From Polyangium jinanense (lineage in GTDB: Bacteria; Myxococcota; Polyangia; Polyangiales; Polyangiaceae), in NCBI RefSeq assembly GCF_028435365.1, contig NZ_JAGTJJ010000003.1:310001-374000 (forward strand): a stretch of 64,000 bases of DNA. Direction: 5' to 3'. Shown here piece after piece: positions 36,890 through 48,664 of the stretch (positions within the stretch are counted from its first letter, which is position 1; every line of letters begins with the position of its first letter). The notes under the pieces are model-generated. The model saw only the letters and a program-made list of their open reading frames with translations. It had not been told where the DNA came from and made no database searches. The position numbers were made by a program, and so were the translations under genes.

Positions 36890-37795
36890 ATGTCCATCCC
36901 TCTCGGAGAGATCGCGGCCCTCGGCACGGCCCTTTGCTGGACCGCGAGCTCGCTCGCGTTCGCGGCCGCCGGCCGCCGCATGGGCTCCTTGTCGCTCAAC
37001 CTCGTTCGCCTCGTCCTCGCGTTCGTTTTTCTCGGCTTGTACAATTTCGCTCGTCGTGGCCTCCCATTGCCCCTCGACGCCTCCGCGGAGGCGTGGGGCT
37101 GGCTCTTCGTGAGTGGCCTCGTGGGATTCGTCTTTGGCGACATGTGCCTCTTTCGGGCATTTTTGCTCATTGGCCCGCGCGTCGCGATGCTCGTCATGTC
37201 GCTCGCCCCGCCGATGGCGGCCGTCCTCGGGTGGCTCGTCCTCGGCGAGCGGATCTCGAGCCTCGGCATCGCGGGAATGATCGTGACGCTCGTGGGGGTC
37301 GCGATCGTCGTGCGCGAACGAACGGACCTTACGAATACCGCGGGCACCGGGCCGAAAGGGGAATCGGGCAAGGGCGTCCTGCTCGCCTTGGGCGGCGCCA
37401 CCGGCCAGGCTGTGGGCCTCGTGCTGAGCAAGATCGGCATGAAGACCTACGACCCGTTCGCCGCGACGCAAATCCGCATCATCGCGGGCATCGTGGGTTT
37501 TTCCTTCCTGTTCACGTTCATCCAATGGTGGGGCCGTGCGGCCGTGGCGGTCCGCGACCGCACGGCGCTCGGATTCGCGGCGCTCGGCGCGATTGCGGGC
37601 CCGTTTGTCGGCGTATCGCTATCACTCCTCTCCATTCAGCACACGGAAACGGGCGTCGCGGCCACGATCATGGCGACGACCCCCGTCCTCCTCATTCCGG
37701 CCGTCATTCTGGTCCACAAGGAGTACGTGAGCCTGCGCGCCATCCTCGGCGCGCTCGTCGCCGTCAGTGGCGTCGCGCTGCTTTGCATCCGGTAA
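36890..37795 (+). CDS. EamA/DMT-family transporter
   Basis: 301-residue inner-membrane protein with about ten transmembrane helices in two EamA repeats, typical of drug/metabolite exporters. Conserved features include GTALCWTASSLAF at the start, LAPPMAAVLGWLVLGE at the end of repeat one and MATTPVLLIPAVILVHKE in repeat two. Start ATG 36890, divergent from kinase paralogue 1 with a 97-base spacer and no clear Shine-Dalgarno. Substrate unknown. Its TAA stop lies inside the first unit of a 26-bp tandem repeat. Confidence 0.88.
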   Translation: MSIPLGEIAALGTALCWTASSLAFAAAGRRMGSLSLNLVRLVLAFVFLGLYNFARRGLPLPLDASAEAWGWLFVSGLVGFVFGDMCLFRAFLLIGPRVAMLVMSLAPPMAAVLGWLVLGERISSLGIAGMIVTLVGVAIVVRERTDLTNTAGTGPKGESGKGVLLALGGATGQAVGLVLSKIGMKTYDPFAATQIRIIAGIVGFSFLFTFIQWWGRAAVAVRDRTALGFAALGAIAGPFVGVSLSLLSIQHTETGVAATIMATTPVLLIPAVILVHKEYVSLRAILGALVAVSGVALLCIR

Positions 37796-37860
37796 CGGAA
37801 TGCGGTCACTGCACCCGGTAACGGAATGCGGTAAGCGCCTCCGGTAAGCGAATGCGGTAA
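37789..37860. repeat. 26-bp direct tandem repeat, nearly three copies
   Basis: Units start at 37789, 37815 and 37841, an exact 26-bp period. The shared core is CCGGTAACGGAATGCGGT; the third unit reads CCGGTAAGCGAATGCGGT. The 8-nt tails diverge. The first unit contains the DMT transporter stop codon. It resembles a small iteron or operator array and is placed between that gene and a lipoprotein gene. Confidence 0.85.
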
Positions 37861-37879
37861 GACGATTGTGCACTGGTTT

Positions 37880-37905
37880 CACGAATTTCCATAGCGAAAT
37901 TCGTG
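37880..37905. repeat. Perfect 10-bp inverted repeat
   Basis: CACGAATTTC (37880-37889), loop CATAGC, GAAATTCGTG (37896-37905). AT-rich arms stand out in this GC-rich DNA. No T-run follows, so an operator is as likely as a terminator. It lies about 80 bases upstream of the lipoprotein ATG at 37985. Confidence 0.7.
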
Positions 37906-37984
37906 CTGGACCCGGCGACATGGCTTCGGACCTTTGTTATGGTCTCGTTGTCGCTTTGCGAAAACCAATGGGAGGTCCTTCCTG

Positions 37985-39802
37985 ATGAACTTCCGAAAGC
38001 TTTCTTGGCTGAAGGGCGCTGCGTTTTCCCTCGCTTTTGCCGCCATCGGCTGCGGGCCCACGCCCGAAAAGATCGGCGATGCGTGCGAGACCGACGGCGA
38101 TCCGTGTCCCTCGGGCGCGGTCTGCGCTCCCGGCGGCGAGGACCACATCTGTCAGATCCCTCCGGGCGGCTCCTGCACACAGGGCGGCACCGACTATTGC
38201 CAGGGTAGCACCGTCTGCGGCCCCGATAACACGTGCTCGATCCCTCTCGGCGAGGCCTGCGAGTCGGCCACCCCCGATCACTGCATCGCCGACGCCGTGT
38301 GCACCGACGCGAAGATTTGCGAGATCCCCGTGGGCGGCGCCTGCGACCCGGCCGGCCCGGACCACTGCCAGGGCGACAACGTCTGCGGCCAGAACCTCGA
38401 CGGCACGGGCACGTGTGGCATCGCCGAGGGCGGCGCCTGCGACCCGGCGAATAACCAGTGCGCCGGCGGCCTGACCTGCGCCGAGCTCGCCGCGGGCGGC
38501 AACGCTTGTTATCCGCCCGTCCTCATCAAAGGCATGGTGTTCGACTCGCAGACGAAAGGCCCCGTCGTCGATGCGCAGGTCATGGCGCTCGACGATCAGG
38601 GCGCCTCCGTCAGCGACGTCGCGATCACCGACGACAAAGGCAATTACCTCCTCGCGGTCCCCGTGCCGCGGCAGGACGACGGCGTGCCGGCCCCGGACGT
38701 CGCCTTCACGCTCCGCGCGAGCGCCACCGATTACCAGACCTTCCCGGGCGGCCTGCGCACGGCGCTGCCCATCCTGTCGAGCGAGGCGAAATCGGACGTG
38801 GATGGCTGGAACATCAAGTCCACGCTCACCGACATCGCGCTCATCGGTGTGCCCGCGGATCAGAAGGGTTTGCCCTCGATCTCCGGCAAGGTCGCCGCCG
38901 ACGACCTGTCGGCCGGCGTGCTCGTCGTGGCCGAGGACGCGATGAACCGCGGCTTCTCCGCGATCACCGACAAGAGCGGCGCCTACACGATCTTCAACGT
39001 CCCGGCCGGCGCCTACACCGTGCGTGGTTATGCCGCGGGCCTGCAGCTCACGCCCGCCTCGGCCGACGTGGCCATGGCGAACCTCACGGGCATCGACCTC
39101 GCGCGCTCGGACAATGGCCTCGGCGTCGTGTCCGGCAACCTCAACATCGTCAATGCGCCCGGCGGCTCCGCCACGAGTGTCGTCCTCGTCGTCGCCTCCA
39201 CGTTCAGCGACACGTTCGTCCGCGGCGAGGTCCCGCGCGGCCTGCGCACGCCGCTCTCCGGCCCGCCCAACGTCACCGCGGCCTTCAGCATCAAGGACGT
39301 GCCCGAGGGCCGCTACAAGGTCCTCGCCGCGTTCGAGAACGACAAACTCGTCCGTGATCCGGATCCGAACATCGCCGGCACGCAGATCGTCGAGGTGAAC
39401 ATGCCGAGCCCGGGCGTCGACATGCCGCTCTCGGATTCGTTCAAGATCACCGAGGCCCTGACCGTCGTGAGCCCCGGCGCCGACAAGGCCGAGGCCGTCA
39501 CGACCGCGCCCATGCTCACCTGGGCCGACGACAGCAGCGAAGATTTCTATACGGTCGTCGTCTACAATGCCTACGGCGAGCTCGTCTGGTGCCTCTCCGA
39601 CCAGATGATGGGCTGCGCCGGATCGAGCATCCCCGGCGTGAGCGGCGAGCCGAACGTCTCCGTGCCTTACGGCGGCCCGCTCGAGACCGGCATGTATTAC
39701 CAGTTCCGGGCCACCGCGTGGCGCGCCTCCGGCGGCACGCCCGGCCCGATCTCGAACACCGAGGATCTCCGCGGCGTGTTCTACGTGGACGTCATGCCCT
39801 GA
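37985..39802 (+). CDS. Lipoprotein with Cys-rich repeats and carboxypeptidase-regulatory-like domains
   Basis: 605 residues. Lipoprotein signal with lipobox AAIGC. The N-terminal 175 residues contain about five Cys-rich repeats (pattern GxxCxxxxPDHCxxxxVC, for example CIADAVCTDAKICEIP). After that come beta-sandwich domains of the CarboxypepD_reg type (GMVFDSQTKGPVVDAQV; GAYTIFNVPAGAYTVRGYAAG) and a final beta domain ending FYVDVMP. Probable surface-exposed lipoprotein. ATG 37985 has GGGAGG at 37970-37975. The stop is 33 bases from the convergent kinase gene. Function unknown. Confidence 0.8.
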   Translation: MNFRKLSWLKGAAFSLAFAAIGCGPTPEKIGDACETDGDPCPSGAVCAPGGEDHICQIPPGGSCTQGGTDYCQGSTVCGPDNTCSIPLGEACESATPDHCIADAVCTDAKICEIPVGGACDPAGPDHCQGDNVCGQNLDGTGTCGIAEGGACDPANNQCAGGLTCAELAAGGNACYPPVLIKGMVFDSQTKGPVVDAQVMALDDQGASVSDVAITDDKGNYLLAVPVPRQDDGVPAPDVAFTLRASATDYQTFPGGLRTALPILSSEAKSDVDGWNIKSTLTDIALIGVPADQKGLPSISGKVAADDLSAGVLVVAEDAMNRGFSAITDKSGAYTIFNVPAGAYTVRGYAAGLQLTPASADVAMANLTGIDLARSDNGLGVVSGNLNIVNAPGGSATSVVLVVASTFSDTFVRGEVPRGLRTPLSGPPNVTAAFSIKDVPEGRYKVLAAFENDKLVRDPDPNIAGTQIVEVNMPSPGVDMPLSDSFKITEALTVVSPGADKAEAVTTAPMLTWADDSSEDFYTVVVYNAYGELVWCLSDQMMGCAGSSIPGVSGEPNVSVPYGGPLETGMYYQFRATAWRASGGTPGPISNTEDLRGVFYVDVMP

Positions 39803-39834
39803 ACGGGCGTCTGTCCCGTAAAACCTGAGCCGAT

Positions 39835-43737
<3,903 letters not shown>

Positions 43738-43823
43738 CCGTAACGAATCAGTCTACTTGCAGCGCGAGGGCCTTGCAAACCTGGAAGCACGCGCGCGTCC
43801 GCGCCGCCCCGAACATCCCTCGC

Positions 43824-44363
43824 TCAGCGCGCGGGCGGCATTTTCGCAATCTTGCGCTGGAGCGAACGCCGGTGCATCCGCAGACGCCGCGCGGCCTCGG
43901 AGATATTGCCGCCGCAATCGCCGAGCACCCGGTGCAGATACTCCCACTCCACACGATCGAGCGAGGGCACGTCGTCCGGCGCGCCCTCCGCGGACGGACG
44001 GCCGGCGAGGGCCCGCTCGCACGCGGCCGCGTTCACGGGCTTCGTCAGGTAATCGAATGCCCCCGCGCGCATCGCCTCCACCGCATTCGCGATCGTGCCG
44101 TATCCCGTGAGCACCACGATTCGTGTCCCCTCGTCGAGGGCTCTTAGCGAGCGCACGAGGTCGATCCCGCTGCCGCCCGGCATTCGCACGTCGACGAGCG
44201 CATATTCGAAGACCTGTCGCTCGGCGAGCGCGAGCGCCGCCGCGGGGCCTTCGGCGAGTGACACCGAAAAACCCCGACGTTCGAGGGCTTCCCCGAGCGC
44301 GGCTCGGAACGGGTCGTCGTCGTCCACCACGAGCAGCGTGGGTTTTCCCTCGGCCGCCGTCAC
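43824..44363 (-). CDS. regA: RegA/PrrA/ActR-family redox response regulator
   Basis: 179 residues. Receiver with acidic residues 14-17 (VVDDDDPF), phospho-Asp D58 (YALVDVRMPGGSG) and Lys in FDYLTKP; a short linker leads to a Fis-type helix-turn-helix whose end, NISEAARRLRMHRRSLQRKI, carries the RegA-family HRRxLQR hallmark. RegA homologues control respiration, photosynthesis or redox genes. GTG 44363 overlaps the regB stop, so both are made together. The linker between receiver and HTH is Pro/Ala-rich. Confidence 0.92.
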   Translation of the reverse strand: MTAAEGKPTLLVVDDDDPFRAALGEALERRGFSVSLAEGPAAALALAERQVFEYALVDVRMPGGSGIDLVRSLRALDEGTRIVVLTGYGTIANAVEAMRAGAFDYLTKPVNAAACERALAGRPSAEGAPDDVPSLDRVEWEYLHRVLGDCGGNISEAARRLRMHRRSLQRKIAKMPPAR

Positions 44364-45655
44364 GCCCGCGCCTCCGCGAGCCGGATCGTCACGCGTGTCC
44401 CCCGCGGCTCTCGTGGCCCGATATCGAGCGTGCCTCCGGCGATCTCCACAACGCGCCGCACGAGCCAGAGCCCGAGGCCCATTCCCTCGCCGGGCTCCTT
44501 CGTCGTCAAGAACGGCTCGCCGAGCCGCTCGCAGAGATCCGCGGGCACGCCCGTGCCTTCGTCCTCCACCGCCACGAGGATCCGCTCGCCTTCGCGCCGC
44601 ACGTGCACGCCGATCGGCGCCGTCACCGACCCGGCCCGGCACGCGAAGAGCGCATTGTCGAGCAAGGCCCCGAGCGCGCCCTCCACCTCGGCCGCGGACA
44701 AACCCACGCGCACGCCTGGATCACACGTCGCGGTGATCGTGACATTCGCGTCCGGGTGCGCCGCGCGCCACGCCGAAACCGCGCGCGTCGCGGCGTCCGT
44801 GATGCTCGCGCGTTCGCTCTCGGCCCCGCGCGTGCTGCCTGCGGACAGACGCGTGATCACCTGCCGGCATCGCTCCACCTGCGCGCCGATCGCTGCGCCG
44901 TGCCGCTTCGCCGCGTCGGGCTCGCAGCCGTCGCCAATCTCGTACGCGAGCACGGCGATCGTCCCGAGCGGCGTGTTGAGCTCGTGCGCGGTGCCTGCGG
45001 CGAGCGTCGCGAGCGCGCGGAATCGAGCGTTCGCCTCGGCTTCGCGGCGCAGGCGCGCGATCTCGCGGCCGCGGGCGGCGAGCGCGCCGCGCACGTGCGT
45101 GACGAACGTGGCGATGATCCCTGCCGAGATCGCGAAGGCGAACCACATCCCGTAGAGGTGCGTCGAGAAGGCTCCGTTCTCCGGGTGGCTCGGACAGCAG
45201 GCCCCGGACGGCACGCTGAAGAGCGCGAGGAAGAGGCACGCGGCGAAGCCCGAGAGCGCGAGCGTCGTGCCGAGCGGCAAGACCGCGGCCGCGAGCGCGA
45301 CGTGGATCAAGAAGAGCGCGCTCCACGGATTCGCCGCGCCGCCCGAGCACGCGAGGACCACGAAGATGCCGGCGAGGTCGAGCGCGAGCCCGGCCGCGAG
45401 CGCGCGGGGCGACGGCGGCGGGCGGCCTTTTCCCGCGCGCGACGCGACGAACGCATTCGCCGCGGCGACGAGCAGCGTCGCGGGCACGGCGATCTCGTAG
45501 CGGACGTGAAAGCCAAGGATGTGCTCGCTGAAGGGCAGCGTCGCGAGCAGGAGGACGGAGATCGCGATGCGCAGCCCGGACAGGCCTCGCTCGACGATCC
45601 CGATCGCGTCGTCTTCCTCGTGGGCCGCGGGCAGGCTGAGGGGAGCGCCTGACAT
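44360..45655 (-). CDS. regB: RegB/PrrB-family redox sensor histidine kinase
   Basis: 431-residue membrane kinase. About six N-terminal transmembrane helices (residues 28-190); the ubiquinone-binding motif of RegB appears as GGAANPW (105-111, consensus GGxxNPF). The H-box has H224 in LAAGTAHELNTPLGTI, then N- and G-boxes (GALLDNALFACRAG, DEGTGVP, GMGLGLWLVRR). It should sense the quinone pool and phosphorylate the adjacent RegA-like protein. A CC pair sits in a periplasmic-side loop (GACCPSH). ATG 45655 chosen because family similarity begins there. Confidence 0.9.
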   Translation of the reverse strand: MSGAPLSLPAAHEEDDAIGIVERGLSGLRIAISVLLLATLPFSEHILGFHVRYEIAVPATLLVAAANAFVASRAGKGRPPPSPRALAAGLALDLAGIFVVLACSGGAANPWSALFLIHVALAAAVLPLGTTLALSGFAACLFLALFSVPSGACCPSHPENGAFSTHLYGMWFAFAISAGIIATFVTHVRGALAARGREIARLRREAEANARFRALATLAAGTAHELNTPLGTIAVLAYEIGDGCEPDAAKRHGAAIGAQVERCRQVITRLSAGSTRGAESERASITDAATRAVSAWRAAHPDANVTITATCDPGVRVGLSAAEVEGALGALLDNALFACRAGSVTAPIGVHVRREGERILVAVEDEGTGVPADLCERLGEPFLTTKEPGEGMGLGLWLVRRVVEIAGGTLDIGPREPRGTRVTIRLAEARA

Positions 45656-45691
45656 GGGCGCGAGCGTAGCAACCACAAGGCGCGGCGGGGT

Positions 45692-45706
45692 GCGTCGGAT
45701 CGTCGC
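45692..45706. promoter_or_regulatory. Candidate RegA/PrrA binding box
   Basis: GCGTC-GGATC-GTCGC lies in the 112-bp spacer between regB (start 45655, minus) and the porin-like gene (start 45768, plus). It fits the two-half-site pattern GCGNC...GNCGC that I recall for RegA/PrrA. In GC-rich DNA such a match can occur by chance. Confidence 0.4.
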
Positions 45707-45767
45707 ACCGGGCCGTTCGGACGTCATGCGACAACGTGTCTCATGGATCTTCGGGCCGTGCGGCTCC

Positions 45768-46712
45768 ATGGATGCACTCGTGCTCGGCGCCCGCAAGACC
45801 TTCGCCTCGGCCCTGCTTGGCTGTGTGCTTCTTCTGGCCTCCCGTGATGCCTCGGCCTCCGCTTGTTGCGGCAGCGGTCACGGCCTCGGCCAGCGGCTTG
45901 GCCCGCTCGAGCGCGCGGCGGTCGGGCTCTCGTTTCGCTTCTCGGATCGGTTCGGCTCGCACGGATACGCGGGCGGCTTCACGCTCGCGCCGTCCGGCAC
46001 CCTCGACGCCGAGGGCCGCGCCGAGCTCGGCGTTTTGTTCGCGCCGGTGCCGCGCCTGCAGCTCGGCCTCGTCGCGCCGGTCCTCCTCAACGTCCGCAGC
46101 TCGCGCGAGGACACGTTTGTCGGCGGAGGCTTCGGCGACCTCGCGTTTTCGGCGCGCTTCGACCTCGTCCCGCTCACCACGACGAGCGCCTGGCCCGCGA
46201 TCGCCCTCACGGCCGGCGTCGGCCTCCCGACGGGCCGATCCGCGGCAAACGCGAAGGACCCGCTCGCCACGGACGCGACAGGCCTCGGCGCGGCCGAGGT
46301 TCGTCCCGGCGTGTTCGTCGAGAAAAACTGGTCGGGCGAGGCCACGGCCGTCTTCAGCGCGTCGATCGGCTTTCGCACGCCGATGACGGGCGCGCGTGGC
46401 GAGCGAATCGAGCTCGGCCCGCGGGCGCGGTTTGTCGCGGCGGCGGGGCCGGTGTTCTCCTCGGGGTGGTCGCTCTCGGCGGGGCTCGTGCACGAACGCG
46501 AATCGGCGCCGTCCATCGGCGGCGTGACCACGCCCGATGCGGATCGGCGACGCACGGCCGCGCTGCTTTTTGCGGGCTACGACCTCTCCACGCGTTTCAC
46601 GGCGCTCGCATCGCTTGAGGTGGACCTGCCGGTCCCCTCGCTCGGCAAGAACGAACCATCGGCCGTGGCGTTCGCCATCGGCCTACGGAGATCATTTCCG
46701 CGATATGAATGA
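45768..46712 (+). CDS. Outer-membrane porin/transporter-like beta-barrel protein
   Basis: 314 residues with a signal peptide ending near RDASASA and a mature start SACCGSGHGLGQRLGPLERA. The rest is alternating amphipathic strands (FRFSDRFGSHGYAGGFTLAP, LGLVAPVLLNV) ending in the aromatic Tyr-Glu, consistent with an outer-membrane barrel. It faces regB across the candidate RegA box. ATG 45768 puts the signal peptide at the start; ATG 45726 adds 14 residues. Its end overlaps the FixH-like gene by 8 bases. The cargo is unknown; the CCxxGH start could bind metal. Confidence 0.65.
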   Translation: MDALVLGARKTFASALLGCVLLLASRDASASACCGSGHGLGQRLGPLERAAVGLSFRFSDRFGSHGYAGGFTLAPSGTLDAEGRAELGVLFAPVPRLQLGLVAPVLLNVRSSREDTFVGGGFGDLAFSARFDLVPLTTTSAWPAIALTAGVGLPTGRSAANAKDPLATDATGLGAAEVRPGVFVEKNWSGEATAVFSASIGFRTPMTGARGERIELGPRARFVAAAGPVFSSGWSLSAGLVHERESAPSIGGVTTPDADRRRTAALLFAGYDLSTRFTALASLEVDLPVPSLGKNEPSAVAFAIGLRRSFPRYE

Positions 46713-47145
46713 GACGAACCGCATCTCCCGCGCCCGTTTTTCGAGGATGCTCCTTTGCGCGATCGTCTTCTCGTCGCTCGCCGCGTGCGGCGGCGCGGAG
46801 GGGACGTCGGGGAGCCCGGACCAGGAGTCGATCGGCCTGCGCGGCGCGCTCGAATTCACGCTCGTCCCCGAGGCGCCGATCATACAAGGCGAAAACGATC
46901 TGCGATTGACCCTGCACGACGCCGCGACCGGCAAGGTGATCGAGGGGGCTTCGATCCAGGTGACGGCGATCATGCCGGCGATGGGGCACGAGGCGGCGGG
47001 CGTGCTTGCGATCGAGGAGGCGGGCGACGGCGCCTACGCGGTGCGAGGCCTCGCGCTCTCCATGCCGGGACGCTGGGACGTCCACGTGAAGGTCGAGCAC
47101 CAGGGCACGACCGACGAGGTCCATTTCTATTACGACGTCCCCTGA
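46705..47145 (+). CDS. FixH/YtkA-like exported protein
   Basis: 146 residues. Lipoprotein signal (SSLAACGG) followed by an immunoglobulin-like beta domain of the FixH/YtkA type (LRLTLHDAATGKVIEGASIQ; MGHEAAGVLAIEEAGDGAYAV; MPGRWDVHVKVEH). Such domains occur beside copper- and cytochrome-oxidase-related genes. It overlaps the porin-like gene by 8 bases and the two are probably controlled by RegA. The last 16 bases overlap the 3' end of the thioesterase gene on the other strand. Confidence 0.75.
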   Translation: MNETNRISRARFSRMLLCAIVFSSLAACGGAEGTSGSPDQESIGLRGALEFTLVPEAPIIQGENDLRLTLHDAATGKVIEGASIQVTAIMPAMGHEAAGVLAIEEAGDGAYAVRGLALSMPGRWDVHVKVEHQGTTDEVHFYYDVP

Positions 47146-47930
47146 GCCCCTCGAACATTCACGAGCACCTGGGCCAGCGCCTCCACGAGCGCCGGCTTCG
47201 ACTCCTCGAACAGATAAAAATGGCCGCCCTCGAAGATCCGCGAGGTGAAGGCCGCGCTCGTGTGCTCGCGCCACGGCTCGACTTGCTCGGGGCGCGTCGA
47301 ACGATCGTGTCGCGCGCCGAACGCCGTGATCGGGAGCGCGAGCGGCGCTTCGGGCTCGAACGTGTTTGTCTCGTAGATCCTGAAGTCGGCGCGGAGCGGC
47401 GGCAGGAAGAGATCCATGAGCTCGTCGTTCGACAGGACGGCTTCGGGCGTGCCGCCATAACGACGGAGCTCCTCGATGAGGCGCGGCCTCGAAAGGTCGT
47501 GCAGGGGCAAACGTCCGATCGGCAGGTGCGGCGCGCGGCTGCTGGAGACGACGAGGGCCCGGGGCGCTGCGGACCCTCGTGCGCGGAGCGCCCGCGCCAT
47601 CGCGAATGCGACGTGCCCGCCGAAGCTGTGCCCGAAAAACACGAACGGGAGGTCGAGCTTCGGCGCGAGCACGGGGAAGAGCGCCTCCACGAGCGGGGGC
47701 ATCGACTGGTAGGGCGTCGCCGAGAAGAGCGACTCGCGGCCGGGGAGCTGCACGGCGTGGAGCTCGACCCAGGGAGGCAAACCCACGGCGAGCGCGCGGT
47801 AGGGGAATGCGCCGCTCCCCGCATGCGGGAAGACGAAGAGGCGAAGCGCGGGCGCTTCTTTGCCGGGGACGCAGACGAGGGCAGGGGACGGAGGCGGGGT
47901 CACGGCCATGGGTTCGTGAGCGTTAGGCAT
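47130..47930 (-). CDS. Type II thioesterase (alpha/beta hydrolase)
   Basis: 266 residues, the size of GrsT/TesA-type editing thioesterases that clear stalled intermediates from carrier proteins. FVFPHAGSGAFPYRAL near the start and LPGRE are family hallmarks; catalytic S102 (GHSFGG), D209 (GARHD) and H237 (GGHFYL). No NRPS or PKS modules adjoin it; the nearest possible client is the KS-CLF operon about 15 kb away. ATG 47930 is preferred over GTG 47933. Confidence 0.88.
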   Translation of the reverse strand: MPNAHEPMAVTPPPSPALVCVPGKEAPALRLFVFPHAGSGAFPYRALAVGLPPWVELHAVQLPGRESLFSATPYQSMPPLVEALFPVLAPKLDLPFVFFGHSFGGHVAFAMARALRARGSAAPRALVVSSSRAPHLPIGRLPLHDLSRPRLIEELRRYGGTPEAVLSNDELMDLFLPPLRADFRIYETNTFEPEAPLALPITAFGARHDRSTRPEQVEPWREHTSAAFTSRIFEGGHFYLFEESKPALVEALAQVLVNVRGAQGTS

Positions 47931-47962
47931 CACGAAGGCCCGCGGAGGTCAAGCCCGCCGTG

Positions 47963-47991
47963 TTGACGGCCCGCGCGCGTGTCCGTAGCCT
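47963..47991 (+). promoter_or_regulatory. Sigma-70-type promoter with a near-leaderless transcript
   Basis: TTGACG (47963-47968), 17-nt spacer, TAGCCT (47986-47991). A start about seven bases downstream falls almost at the ATG of the nucleotidyltransferase gene at 48001. Confidence 0.5.
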
Positions 47992-48000
47992 TACCGGTCC

Positions 48001-48654
48001 ATGGCGAATTCCTCCGAGGTGCTCGCGCACGATCCCCTCCTTGCCCGGCTCGTGAACGAATTGGTCACGCGCCATGGCTGCCACACGGTCGTTCTTTATG
48101 GCTCGCGCGCGCTCGGGGCGGCGGCGCCGGAGAGCGACTGGGACATGCTCGGGATCCGCGCGGAGGGCGAGGCGACGCGGGACGCGAGGCTCGTGGACGG
48201 GGTTTTTCTCGACGCATTCATCGTGCCCGAAAAGGACGTCGTCGACGCGGGGGCGAATTTCCTGCACGTGCGCGGGGGCGTGGCCGTGCTCGACCCGCGG
48301 GGGCTCGGCGCGCGCCTCGTCGAGGACGCTGCGGCAGCGCTCGCTTTGCCGCCGAAAGGTTTGCCCGAGGCGGAGATCCAGGCGCGGCGGGCCTGGTGCT
48401 GGAAGATGCTCGGGCGCATCCGGCGCGGCGGGCCCGCGGACGTGGAGGCGCATTATCGGCGCGTGTGGCTGCTCTTCGATTTGCTGGAGCTCTATTTCGT
48501 GTTCCGGGGCCGCCATTTCCTCGGGCCCAAGGAGAGTTTTCGCTGGCTTCACGCCGAGGATCTGGCGGCGCACGCGGCGTTCTCGGCCGCGCTCGCGCCC
48601 GGCGCGCCGGTTGAGGTCATCGAGGCGCTCGTCGAGCGCGTGCTCGAGGTCTGA
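48001..48654 (+). CDS. Nucleotidyltransferase-domain protein
   Basis: 217 residues. N-terminal polymerase-beta-type nucleotidyltransferase with GSRALGAAAPESDWD (Gly-Ser then the Asp pair) and a third acidic residue in FLDAFIVP. The C-terminal half is helical and may be a HEPN-like partner domain (WKMLGRIRRGG; LLFDLLELYFVFRG). Such proteins transfer nucleotides to small molecules or proteins, including MNT-type antitoxins. ATG 48001 is set by the promoter just upstream. No toxin gene was recognised next to it. Confidence 0.75.
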   Translation: MANSSEVLAHDPLLARLVNELVTRHGCHTVVLYGSRALGAAAPESDWDMLGIRAEGEATRDARLVDGVFLDAFIVPEKDVVDAGANFLHVRGGVAVLDPRGLGARLVEDAAAALALPPKGLPEAEIQARRAWCWKMLGRIRRGGPADVEAHYRRVWLLFDLLELYFVFRGRHFLGPKESFRWLHAEDLAAHAAFSAALAPGAPVEVIEALVERVLEV

Positions 48655-48664
48655 AGGGCGCCCG

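Noticed and set aside
32980..37821. Very long plus-strand open frame (over 1600 codons) antisense to the first giant kinase
   Set aside because: Arg/His/Glu/Leu-rich translation without any domain. It is the expected stop-free mirror of a high-GC gene that has strong kinase and ATPase motifs.
37789..37860. CRISPR-like repeats
   Set aside because: Units are contiguous with no 30-nt spacers and only three copies.
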